Part shown: positions 42,023-49,570 of the stretch, piece after piece | Numbering within the stretch: the stretch's first letter is position 1 | Layout of the letters: each line of letters begins with the position of its first letter | Assembly: GCF_003368535.1 (NCBI RefSeq) | Contig: NZ_QSLN01000005.1 | Span: forward strand, 28,197-92,196 | DNA length: 64,000 bases | Direction: 5' to 3' | Source: Ammonifex thiophilus | GTDB lineage: Bacteria; Bacillota; Desulfotomaculia; Desulfotomaculales; Ammonificaceae | Notes under the pieces: model-generated | Seen by the model: the letters and a program-made list of their open reading frames with translations, nothing else | Told to the model about the DNA's origin: nothing | Databases searched by the model: none | Made by a program: the position numbers and the translations under genes

Positions 42023-44473
42023 ATGGGGAAGTTGAAAGGTATCATAATGGCGGGAGGGAAGGGGACCCGCCTCCGGCCCCTAACTTGCGACCTTCCCAAA
42101 CCCTTGGTTCCGGTGGCCAACCGTCCGGTGATGGCTTACGGCCTGGAGCTCCTGCAGCGCCACGGAATAACCGAAGTGGGGGTGACTCTGCACTACCTCT
42201 CCGAAAAGGTTCAAGAATATTTTCTCAACCAGGGCTTTGAGGGGAGACTCGCATTCTTTCGGGAAGAGAAGTCCTTGGGAACGGCGGGCAGCGTAAAGAA
42301 CGCCGCTTCTTTCCTGGACGACACTTTCGTGGTGTTAAGCGGTGACGCCCTTACCGATCTGGACCTTACGGCGGCCATCGCCTTTCATCGGGAGAGAGGA
42401 GCCCTGGCCACCCTGGTGCTCACCCGAGTGGAGTGCCCGCTGGAGTATGGTGTGGTCCTTATGGAAGAGGATGGCAGGATACGCTGTTTTCTAGAGAAGC
42501 CGGGTTGGAGCGAGGTCTTCAGCGACACCGTGAACACCGGCATTTACATTCTGGAGCCGGAGATCCTGGACTACGTACCGGCGGGAGAGGAGTTCGATTT
42601 TAGCAAGGATCTCTTTCCTTTACTTCTGCGGGAGGGCAAACCCCTCTACGGCGTTGTTCTGGAAGGATACTGGTGTGACATAGGGAACCTGGAAGCCTAC
42701 CGGCAGGCCCAGGAGGACGTGCTGGCCGGTCGGGTGAAGCTTTCCCTTCCCGGGCAGGAGATAGCCCCAGGTATACGGGTGGAGGAGGGAGTGGAGATCG
42801 ATCCCACCGCCAGGATAGAGGGGCCGGTACTAATAGGGGCGGGCAGCCGCGTAGGCCCCGGAGTCCATGTTGGTCCTTACACGGTGCTGGGCCGCGAGTG
42901 CTGCCTGCAGGAGGGAGCCAGCCTCAAGCGGAGTATCCTTTGGGACCGCTGTTTCGTGGGGCGTGGAGCCTCACTGCGCGGAGTGGTGCTAGGCCACCAG
43001 GTCCAGGTGCATGCAGGAGTGAGCGCCTACGAAGGGGTGGTGGTAGGGGATCGTTCGGTGCTGCAGGAAGGGAGCGAGCTTGAGCCCGGGGTTAAGCTCT
43101 GGCCTCACAAAGTGGTGGAGAAGGGGGCCAAAGTGAAGGATAGCTTGGTCTGGGGATACGGCTACCGACGCTACCTTTTCGGTGCGGAAGGAGTGCTGGG
43201 GCTGGCCAATATCGAACTTACGCCTGAGAGCGTGGCCCGCTTGGGCAGCGCTTTCGGGGCTTGTTTGGGCAAGGGGAGCGCGGTGGTGGTGACCAGCGAC
43301 TCTTACCCCGTCTCCCTCATGCTGAAAAAAGCGCTGATAGCCGGACTGCAGGGGGTGGGCCTGCGGGTCAAAGACGCGGGAGAAGGCGTGACTCCCATGA
43401 CTCGCTTCGCCGTTCGGCACTATGACTTGGCGGGCGGTGTCCACATAAAGGTAACCTCTCAGAACCCCGACAAGGTGCGCCTGGTTTTTTTAGAGGCCAC
43501 GGGGGGAAACCTCTCTCGTAGCACAGAAAGGAAGGTAGAAGAGTTCTTTTACCGCGAGGACTTTGCCCGGGAGACTCCGACCGGCATCTTCCCGGTGGAC
43601 TTCCTGGAAGAGGTTTTTTCCGCCTATCTCGAGCACTTATCCCGTCTCTGCTCTCCCAGGCTCTCCGGGCTCAGGCTGGCTTTACTTTACGAACCTCTAA
43701 ACTTAGCCCGGTTTGTGCGGGGCCTGGCCGAGCGGACCGGAATCACCTGGCTGGAGTTCGATGCCGCCTACTCCTCCAGTCACCCCCGCCCCTGGTCTTT
43801 CTACCAGCAGCGCCTGCCCGATCTGTGCCGTATGGTGGTGGAAAACGGGGCCGACGGGGGAGCGGTTTTGGACGCCAACGCCGACCACCTGGTGCTTATC
43901 GATGAGCGGGGCCGCATCATCCAGGACGATCTTTTCACCGCCCTCTTGGCTCTGGTGACCCTGAAGCAGCAAAAGGGGCCGGTGGTGGTTCCCGTGACCG
44001 CTCCGCGGGCCGTAGAGGAGCTGGCCTCGAAGTATCGGGCGAAGGTGGTGCGCACCAAAGCCAGCCGTCGAGAATTGTGGCGGGAAGCTTGGCAGCACGC
44101 GGCCGAGCACGCCCTCCTCTACTTCGACGCCTTGGCCGCTATTTTGCGCATCTTCTCCTTCGTGGCCGAAAACCGGACCACCTTAGCCAAGCTTGCGGAC
44201 GAAATCCCGTCCTACTTCTTGGTCCGCCGCGATGTCCCGGTGGCTTGGAAGGCCAAGGGAAGGGTGATACGCCGGCTGGCCGAAGAGCACCGGGGGAAGC
44301 AGGTGGAGTTCATAGACGGGGTAAAGGTCTACCACCCGGAGGGATGGACCCTCATCCTACCCGATCCTGAGGAACCCGTTTGCCGGGTCTTCAGCGAGGG
44401 CGCTTCTATGGAGATTGCCGAATCGCTCACCGACTTCTACTCCGAGCGTATAAAAGAACTCACCGAGGACTAA
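42023..44473 (+). CDS. Sugar nucleotidyltransferase-phosphomannomutase fusion
   Basis: 816 residues. N-terminal nucleotidyltransferase (1-230) with IIMAGGKGTRLRPLTCDLPK; left-handed beta-helix hexapeptide repeats (about 250-370); C-terminal phosphohexomutase-like part (about 390-800). In the mutase part the usual TASHNP serine loop reads VTSQNP and the metal loop DGDxDR reads DANADHL, so mutase activity is doubtful. Fusions like this usually make GDP-mannose or a related nucleotide sugar. Operon with the GT4 gene; a terminator follows. Confidence 0.88.
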   Translation: MGKLKGIIMAGGKGTRLRPLTCDLPKPLVPVANRPVMAYGLELLQRHGITEVGVTLHYLSEKVQEYFLNQGFEGRLAFFREEKSLGTAGSVKNAASFLDDTFVVLSGDALTDLDLTAAIAFHRERGALATLVLTRVECPLEYGVVLMEEDGRIRCFLEKPGWSEVFSDTVNTGIYILEPEILDYVPAGEEFDFSKDLFPLLLREGKPLYGVVLEGYWCDIGNLEAYRQAQEDVLAGRVKLSLPGQEIAPGIRVEEGVEIDPTARIEGPVLIGAGSRVGPGVHVGPYTVLGRECCLQEGASLKRSILWDRCFVGRGASLRGVVLGHQVQVHAGVSAYEGVVVGDRSVLQEGSELEPGVKLWPHKVVEKGAKVKDSLVWGYGYRRYLFGAEGVLGLANIELTPESVARLGSAFGACLGKGSAVVVTSDSYPVSLMLKKALIAGLQGVGLRVKDAGEGVTPMTRFAVRHYDLAGGVHIKVTSQNPDKVRLVFLEATGGNLSRSTERKVEEFFYREDFARETPTGIFPVDFLEEVFSAYLEHLSRLCSPRLSGLRLALLYEPLNLARFVRGLAERTGITWLEFDAAYSSSHPRPWSFYQQRLPDLCRMVVENGADGGAVLDANADHLVLIDERGRIIQDDLFTALLALVTLKQQKGPVVVPVTAPRAVEELASKYRAKVVRTKASRRELWREAWQHAAEHALLYFDALAAILRIFSFVAENRTTLAKLADEIPSYFLVRRDVPVAWKAKGRVIRRLAEEHRGKQVEFIDGVKVYHPEGWTLILPDPEEPVCRVFSEGASMEIAESLTDFYSERIKELTED

Positions 44474-44490
44474 GCTTTAAAAGCTCTCGG

Positions 44491-44522
44491 CCGCCCCGGA
44501 ATTCGGGGCGGTTCCCATTTTG
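44491..44522 (+). terminator. Terminator after the GT4-ManC/PMM operon
   Basis: CCGCCCCG, loop GAATT, CGGGGCGG (44491-44511), then TTCCCATTTTG. Strong stem, moderate T-tail. Confidence 0.65.
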
Positions 44523-44574
44523 TAACCAAAAATTTGCCCTCTTTCATAAACTGGCTAGCAGGGGAGGATCGGCA

Positions 44575-45279
44575 TTGGTTCTGCGGTATAAGCGCCAGCT
44601 GTCCGGTTGGGAGTTTGTGGCGGAAAAGGGTGAAAATGTGGAGACAAAGCGACGGGCCGGGGAAGAGGTACAGCCGACTCCTTCTTCTCCCAGAGAGACC
44701 GGGCCTGAACTTCTGCTCTTTCTTCTCCTTTTGGAGCTCTTGCTGGCTCTGGCCCATTCTCGTCCCTCTCCGCGGGAGAATCCTGCTCGGTCGGAGACGA
44801 GAACGGTGACCCTGGTACTCGGCTCCAGCTCCTTCGGCCTGCGCGAGTGTCTGCGCAACGGGGGCTTCGAGTCCTGGAAAGAAGGCAGACCTCTTCATTG
44901 GGAGGGGGAAAACATCGCCTTTACCCCTAGTAGCCACAGCGGTTCAGGGGCGGTGGCGCTGGGGGAGGATCCGGGCAAGGAAGCCTTTTTGTGGCAGGAC
45001 TTCCCTGTGGTGGCGGGACGTCAGCTCGACTTCCGCTTTACCGCCCGTTTTAGCCTAGGCACGCCGGTGGTGCGGGGAAGGGTGGAGTGGCTGGATCGGG
45101 AAAAAAGGCCTGTCGGCTTAGGAACGGAGGTGGTGCTTCCCGCGACCCTTCCGGCGGATTACCGGCCTTACTGGCGATTGACCGGAGGGGTACCAGAGAA
45201 AGCGGTTTGGGGGCGGGTCTGCTTCGTCAAGGAAGGGTATGGAACGGCAGAAGTGGATGATGTTTCCTTAATAGGTTGA
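44575..45279 (+). CDS. Membrane-anchored protein with a lectin-like domain
   Basis: About 234 residues from TTG 44575 (GGGGAGG upstream); GTG 44638 is another possible start. A cytoplasmic basic N-terminus, one membrane helix (LLLFLLLLELLLALAHS near residue 75), a Pro/Arg linker, then a beta-sandwich domain with NGGFESWKEGRPLHWEGEN and FRFTARFSLG typical of carbohydrate-binding CBM4/9-like folds. It may hold polysaccharide or spore/cell-surface material. No close family recognised. Confidence 0.6.
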   Translation: MVLRYKRQLSGWEFVAEKGENVETKRRAGEEVQPTPSSPRETGPELLLFLLLLELLLALAHSRPSPRENPARSETRTVTLVLGSSSFGLRECLRNGGFESWKEGRPLHWEGENIAFTPSSHSGSGAVALGEDPGKEAFLWQDFPVVAGRQLDFRFTARFSLGTPVVRGRVEWLDREKRPVGLGTEVVLPATLPADYRPYWRLTGGVPEKAVWGRVCFVKEGYGTAEVDDVSLIG

Positions 45280-45307
45280 AAGCAAGTAGGAAGGAGGGTG
45301 AACCGTC

Positions 45308-45796
45308 ATGCCCCTTATCAAGACGGAAGTGGTGGTAGGGGAAGCGAGTACCGAAGTTTTGCTGGTAACTGATACCATAACTTTTGCCACCCCGGTTTAC
45401 GAGGTGCTGCAGGAAGAGGTGAAGATCAAGGTAACCGACTGTTATGTTTGCACCGACAAGGTGATCTTCAACGGCGAGGCCCGAAAGAACATAGTCTACA
45501 AGGCACCCCCCGATCCTTACACGGGGGAGGGAACAGTGGTCTACCACGAGCTCACTTTGCCCTTCGCCGGTTTTGTGAACGTACCCGGAGCCCTTCCGGG
45601 GGACCAGTGCCAGGTGGTTTCGGCCTCGGTTAAAGACTCGACCGTGCTCATCCCCATTACCAAGGACGCCTTAGGCCATATCTTGACGGCCAGGCAGAAG
45701 ATGGTGGCGGAGATCAAGATTAAGGTGGTGCGCACGGAGCAAATAACCGTAGCTTCACGCGACCCCAAGTTTCGCCCTCTAGGGGAGGAGGAATAA
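45308..45796 (+). CDS. SPOCS-domain (DUF3794) protein, paralogue 1
   Basis: 162 residues, one DUF3794/SPOCS domain (about 10-140), predicted all-beta. Shared with the next gene are TDKVIFNGEARKNIVYK, GEGTVVYHE, FAGFVNVPGALPGDQCQV and ARQKMVAEIKIKVVRT. Similar domains occur in spore coat/exosporium and SipL-type proteins in clostridia. ATG with GGAGGGTGAA upstream. Confidence 0.85.
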   Translation: MPLIKTEVVVGEASTEVLLVTDTITFATPVYEVLQEEVKIKVTDCYVCTDKVIFNGEARKNIVYKAPPDPYTGEGTVVYHELTLPFAGFVNVPGALPGDQCQVVSASVKDSTVLIPITKDALGHILTARQKMVAEIKIKVVRTEQITVASRDPKFRPLGEEE

Positions 45797-45799
45797 GGT

Positions 45800-46234
45800 A
45801 TGCCTTATTATCAGGTAGACGAGGTAGTAGGAATAGGGAGCACTCAGATCCTTCTGGTGCGCGATATAACCTTCGCCGTACCCGTTTACGAAGTCGTGGA
45901 GGAGCTTTTCACCGTCAACATCACCGACTGCCACGTATGCACCGACAAGGTAATCTTCAACGGCACGGTGGAAAAGAATATCGTCTACAAGACGCCGCCT
46001 GGAGTTACGGGCGAAGGCACCATCGCCTACCACAAGGAAGACTTCACCTTTTCCGGCTTCGTTACCGTGCCTGGAGCAAAGCCCGGAGACAAATGTCAAA
46101 TCGAAAAGGCGGAGGTGGGGGACTGCCGCTTCCTCATCCCCGCCACCTCACCACCTTACACCTCTGCCAGGCAAAAGTTCATCGTAGACGTTGCCATTAA
46201 GGTGATAAGAACCTTGGAGCAGCCCAGCATCTAA
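45800..46234 (+). CDS. SPOCS-domain (DUF3794) protein, paralogue 2
   Basis: 144 residues, tandem duplicate of the preceding gene, 3 bases after its stop. Carries CHVCTDKVIFNGTVEKNIVY, GEGTIAYHKEDFTFSGFV and SARQKFIVDVAIKVIRT. Two conserved cysteines (C-x2-C in CHVC/CYVC) occur in both copies and might bind metal or crosslink. Likely spore or cell-surface structural protein; inference. Confidence 0.85.
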   Translation: MPYYQVDEVVGIGSTQILLVRDITFAVPVYEVVEELFTVNITDCHVCTDKVIFNGTVEKNIVYKTPPGVTGEGTIAYHKEDFTFSGFVTVPGAKPGDKCQIEKAEVGDCRFLIPATSPPYTSARQKFIVDVAIKVIRTLEQPSI

Positions 46235-46254
46235 AGGGCGTATAATCGAGCTTT

Positions 46255-46276
46255 AAGGCCCGAAAGGGCCTTTTTT
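46255..46276 (+). terminator. Terminator after the SPOCS pair
   Basis: AAGGCCC, tetraloop GAAA, GGGCCTT and a T6 run (46271-46276). Confidence 0.9.
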
Positions 46277-46360
46277 CTTGTTTGTCGCAGGAATTTGCCC
46301 TGAGATTGGCGAAAACTACTCCTGAGAAGAAACGGGGAGGAGATAAATATCGAAGGAACC

Positions 46361-47224
46361 TTGCGCAGCATGACCGGATACGGACGGGGAGAAGCGGTAG
46401 GACCTCAAGGCAGGGTGATAGCGGAGATGAAGTCGGTGAACCATCGCTTCTGCGAAGTGGTGATCCGGCTTCCCCGCCTCTACCTGAGCTTTGAGGATCC
46501 CCTGCGCCGGCTCATTCAGAAGGAGATCCGCCGGGGCCGGGTCGAGGTCTACTATACCATAGAGCTGGAGAGTAGGAAAGTTGCGGTAAAAGTTGACAAG
46601 TCGCTAGCGAAGGCGTATCATGAAGCATTGGAGGATTTACGCCTGTTTTTGGGGCTAAACGAGCCTATAGGGCTTGAAACCATACTTATGTCGGGCCAAG
46701 GGGTACTGCTGACGAGCGAGCAGCCGGATGAAGAAGCTTGGCCCTTGCTAGAAGAGGCCACCTGCCGAGCCCTGGGGGCCCTGGTTGAGGCACGCCAGAG
46801 GGAAGGGCAAGCCCTGGCCGTAGACCTGAAGAAGCGGGTAGCGCGGCTGAGAGAGTTGCACCGCCTTATGCTGGAAGAGGCTCCTAAAATGGTGGAGCAT
46901 TATCGGGCGCGCCTCACCGAAAGGCTGAAGTCCTGGGAGGTGGAGGTAAGCCCTGACCGTCTGGCGGCGGAGGTGGCCCTCTGGGCCGAGCGGGCCGACG
47001 TAACCGAAGAGTTAGTCCGACTGGAGCACCATCTGGGGCGCTTCCAGGAGCTTCTGGAAGCCGGAGGACCAGTGGGGAGGCAAATGGACTTCCTTTGCCA
47101 GGAAATCCTGCGGGAGCTAAATACCTTAGGAGCCAAGTCCCAGAGCTTGGATCTGAACCGCCTGGTTTTGGAAGCCAAGGGCGAGTTGGAAAAGGTAAGG
47201 GAGCAGGGGCAAAATATCGAATAA
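46361..47224 (+). CDS. yicC: YicC family endoribonuclease
   Basis: 287 residues, normal length. N-terminal SMTGYGRGEAVGPQGRVIAE and C-terminal MDFLCQEILRELNTLGAKS are the family signatures. YicC/YloC proteins are endoribonucleases that act on small RNA targets. TTG start after GAAGGA. The order yicC-remA-gmk-rpoZ-coaBC-priA-def-fmt-rsmB is the usual Firmicute arrangement. Confidence 0.95.
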   Translation: MRSMTGYGRGEAVGPQGRVIAEMKSVNHRFCEVVIRLPRLYLSFEDPLRRLIQKEIRRGRVEVYYTIELESRKVAVKVDKSLAKAYHEALEDLRLFLGLNEPIGLETILMSGQGVLLTSEQPDEEAWPLLEEATCRALGALVEARQREGQALAVDLKKRVARLRELHRLMLEEAPKMVEHYRARLTERLKSWEVEVSPDRLAAEVALWAERADVTEELVRLEHHLGRFQELLEAGGPVGRQMDFLCQEILRELNTLGAKSQSLDLNRLVLEAKGELEKVREQGQNIE

Positions 47225-47248
47225 TTCAAGCCGAAGGGGGAGTTTTCT

Positions 47249-47512
47249 TTGGACATCAAGCTTGTCAACATCGGTTTTGGGAACATCGTCTCCGCTCACC
47301 GCATAGTCGCCATAGTGAGTCCCGAATCGGCTCCCATCAAACGCATCATCACCGAGGCCCGGGACCGGGGAATGCTCATTGACGCCACCTATGGACGTCG
47401 CACCAGGGCGGTAATCATCACCGATTCGGATCACGTGATCCTATCGGCGGTGCAACCCGAGACGGTAGCTCACCGGCTTATGCCTAAGACGGAGGAGCCG
47501 GCTAAGGAGTGA
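47249..47512 (+). CDS. remA: RemA/DUF370 regulator
   Basis: 87 residues, the standard size. [19 protein letters not shown] and [20 protein letters not shown] identify RemA, a DNA-binding regulator of matrix and osmoprotection genes in Bacillus. TTG start behind AAGGGGGAG. Overlaps gmk by 4 bases. Confidence 0.95.
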   Translation: MDIKLVNIGFGNIVSAHRIVAIVSPESAPIKRIITEARDRGMLIDATYGRRTRAVIITDSDHVILSAVQPETVAHRLMPKTEEPAKE

Positions 47513-48117
47513 AAACTGGACTTTTACTGGTTATATCCGGACCTTCGGGAGTGGGTAAGGGCACCATCTGCCGGGCTCTCCTGGAAAAGGACCCTACGAT
47601 TTACCTTTCTATTTCGGTAACCACCCGTCCGCCGCGGGCGGGGGAAAAGGACGGCCGAGACTATTTTTTCGTTTCTGAGCAACGCTTTCTGGAAATGGTA
47701 GCCCGAGGGGAGCTTCTGGAATGGGCCCGTGTTTACTCTTTCTATTACGGCACCCCCAAAGCCCCGGTTTTTGAGGCTTTGGCCGCTGGCCGCGACGTGT
47801 TGCTGGAAATCGACGTCCAGGGCGGATTTAAGGTTCGGGAAAACTATAAGGACTGCGTCCTCATCTTTCTCTTGCCCCCTTCCTGGGAGGAGCTAGAGGC
47901 CAGGCTGGCGCGCCGGGGCACAGAAGATGCGCAGGCACGCCAGCTCCGTTTGGACTGGGCCAAGCAAGAGCTCAGCCTCTACTACCGCTACGATTACGCG
48001 GTGGTAAACGAGCGGGTTGAAGATACGGTGGCCGCGATCGAGGCCATCCGCGTAGCGGAGAGGTGTCGTTCCCACCGCCAACACTTCTCCTGGCTTAAAA
48101 CACTTCTCGAAGGATAA
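47509..48117 (+). CDS. gmk: Guanylate kinase
   Basis: 202 residues. P-loop [35 protein letters not shown] and the GMP-binding region [19 protein letters not shown] are present. Phosphorylates GMP to GDP. GTG start overlapping remA. Confidence 0.97.
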   Translation: MKTGLLLVISGPSGVGKGTICRALLEKDPTIYLSISVTTRPPRAGEKDGRDYFFVSEQRFLEMVARGELLEWARVYSFYYGTPKAPVFEALAAGRDVLLEIDVQGGFKVRENYKDCVLIFLLPPSWEELEARLARRGTEDAQARQLRLDWAKQELSLYYRYDYAVVNERVEDTVAAIEAIRVAERCRSHRQHFSWLKTLLEG

Positions 48118-48137
48118 ATGGAGGTGGAGGATTTCTT

Positions 48138-48353
48138 ATGCCCATGAACGAACCGCCGCTGGACGACCTTTTGAAACTCACCAAGAACCGCTACATCTTG
48201 GCCATACTGGCGGCCAAACAGGCGAGGAAAATCAACGAAAAAATGAACGCAGGACTCATAGACGACGGCATGAAGCCTGTATCTCGAGCGCTGCGCCAGA
48301 TCGCCGAAGGTAAGGTAAAATTTGTCTATTCGGAGGAAGGAAAGGAAGGATAG
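48138..48353 (+). CDS. rpoZ: RNA polymerase omega subunit
   Basis: 71 residues. PPLDDLLKLTKNRYILAIL, AKQARKINE and KPVSRALRQIAEGKVKFV match omega. ATG with GGAGGTGGAGG upstream, between gmk and coaBC as in relatives. Confidence 0.95.
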   Translation: MPMNEPPLDDLLKLTKNRYILAILAAKQARKINEKMNAGLIDDGMKPVSRALRQIAEGKVKFVYSEEGKEG

Positions 48354-48355
48354 TA

Positions 48356-49570
48356 TTGATACCTCAGGTGGCGGACGGGCTGCGGGGGAAAAAGATAACC
48401 ATAGGAGTGACCGGGAGTATAGCGGCTTACAAGGCCGCTGAACTGGTCTCTTTACTCGCCCGGGCGGAGGCGGAGGTGAACGTGGTTCTCACCCGGGCAG
48501 CCAAAGAGTTTGTCACCCCGCTCACCTTCGAGGTGCTGGCGGGCCGCCCGGCCTTCTGCCACCTTTTCGGTGGTCCGGACCGGATTCCCCATATCACCTT
48601 AGCCTGCAACACCAACCTTCTGGTGATCTATCCGGCTACCGCCCACTTTTTGGCTCAGGCGGCCTGGGGCTTGGCCTCCGACTTGCTGACCACCATGCTG
48701 TTGGCCTACAGGGGGCCGGTGCTCATCTGCCCGGCTATGAACAGTCAGATGTACCTGCACCCCGCCGTGCAAGAGAACTTAAAGCGCCTGGAAAGCCGGG
48801 GGTATATCATCCTGCCGCCGGAAGAGGGAAGGCTGGCCTGTGGGGAAAAGGGGCCGGGACGCCTCCCTCCTCCCGGGCGGGTGCTGGAAGAAATAGTCCG
48901 CTTCTTCCTTCCTCAAGATTTGAAAGGATTGAACTTTTTAGTGACGGCCGGCCCCACCTGGGAGCCCTGGGACGAGGTGCGGGTCTTAACCTCCCGAAGC
49001 TCCGGGAAAATGGGGTACGCGGTGGCCCGGGCGGCCCGTGACCGAGGGGCCAGGGTCACCTTGATAAGCGGCCCTACCGGCCTCTTGCCACCTCCCGGAG
49101 TGGAATTTGTGAGGGTTACCACCGCCCTGGAGATGAAGGAAGCGGTGGAGCAACACTTTGAGCAAGCAGACGTGCTAGTTATGGCCGCGGCCGTCAGCGA
49201 CTACCGGCCCCGCGAGAGGGTGGCGGGCAAGATAAAAAAAGGACCCGAGAGACTTACCCTCGAATTAGAGCGTAACCCTGACATCTTGGAGGAACTGGGA
49301 AAAAAGAAGGGGAAACGTCTGCTGGTAGGGTTCGCCGCTGAGGCAGGGGATGTGGTGGACAAGGCCCGTGCCAAACTCGAGGCCAAGAACCTGGACCTGG
49401 TGGTAGCCAACGACATAACGCAGGAAGGGGCAGGTTTTGGCTCCGACACCAACATAGTAACGGTTCTCTTTGCCGATGGGCGGCAGGTTCAATTGCCGCG
49501 CCTGGACAAGCTTACCTGCGCTCACCGGTTGATCGACTTGGTGGCGAAGATGGTACGCAAAGATGACTGA
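48356..49570 (+). CDS. coaBC: Phosphopantothenoylcysteine decarboxylase/synthetase
   Basis: 404 residues, bifunctional. The flavoprotein CoaC domain (1-185) has GVTGSIAAYKAAELVSLL and CPAMNSQMYLHPAVQENL; the CoaB domain has VTAGPTWEPWDEVR, AAAVSDYRPRE, and KIKKGPERLTLELERNPDIL. Two steps of coenzyme A synthesis. TTG start; overlaps priA by 8 bases. Confidence 0.96.
   Translation: MIPQVADGLRGKKITIGVTGSIAAYKAAELVSLLARAEAEVNVVLTRAAKEFVTPLTFEVLAGRPAFCHLFGGPDRIPHITLACNTNLLVIYPATAHFLAQAAWGLASDLLTTMLLAYRGPVLICPAMNSQMYLHPAVQENLKRLESRGYIILPPEEGRLACGEKGPGRLPPPGRVLEEIVRFFLPQDLKGLNFLVTAGPTWEPWDEVRVLTSRSSGKMGYAVARAARDRGARVTLISGPTGLLPPPGVEFVRVTTALEMKEAVEQHFEQADVLVMAAAVSDYRPRERVAGKIKKGPERLTLELERNPDILEELGKKKGKRLLVGFAAEAGDVVDKARAKLEAKNLDLVVANDITQEGAGFGSDTNIVTVLFADGRQVQLPRLDKLTCAHRLIDLVAKMVRKDD

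Noticed and set aside
46214..46246. Promoter with perfect TATAAT before the terminator at 46255
   Set aside because: No -35 element at 16-18 bases; it would only produce a tiny transcript ending in the terminator.
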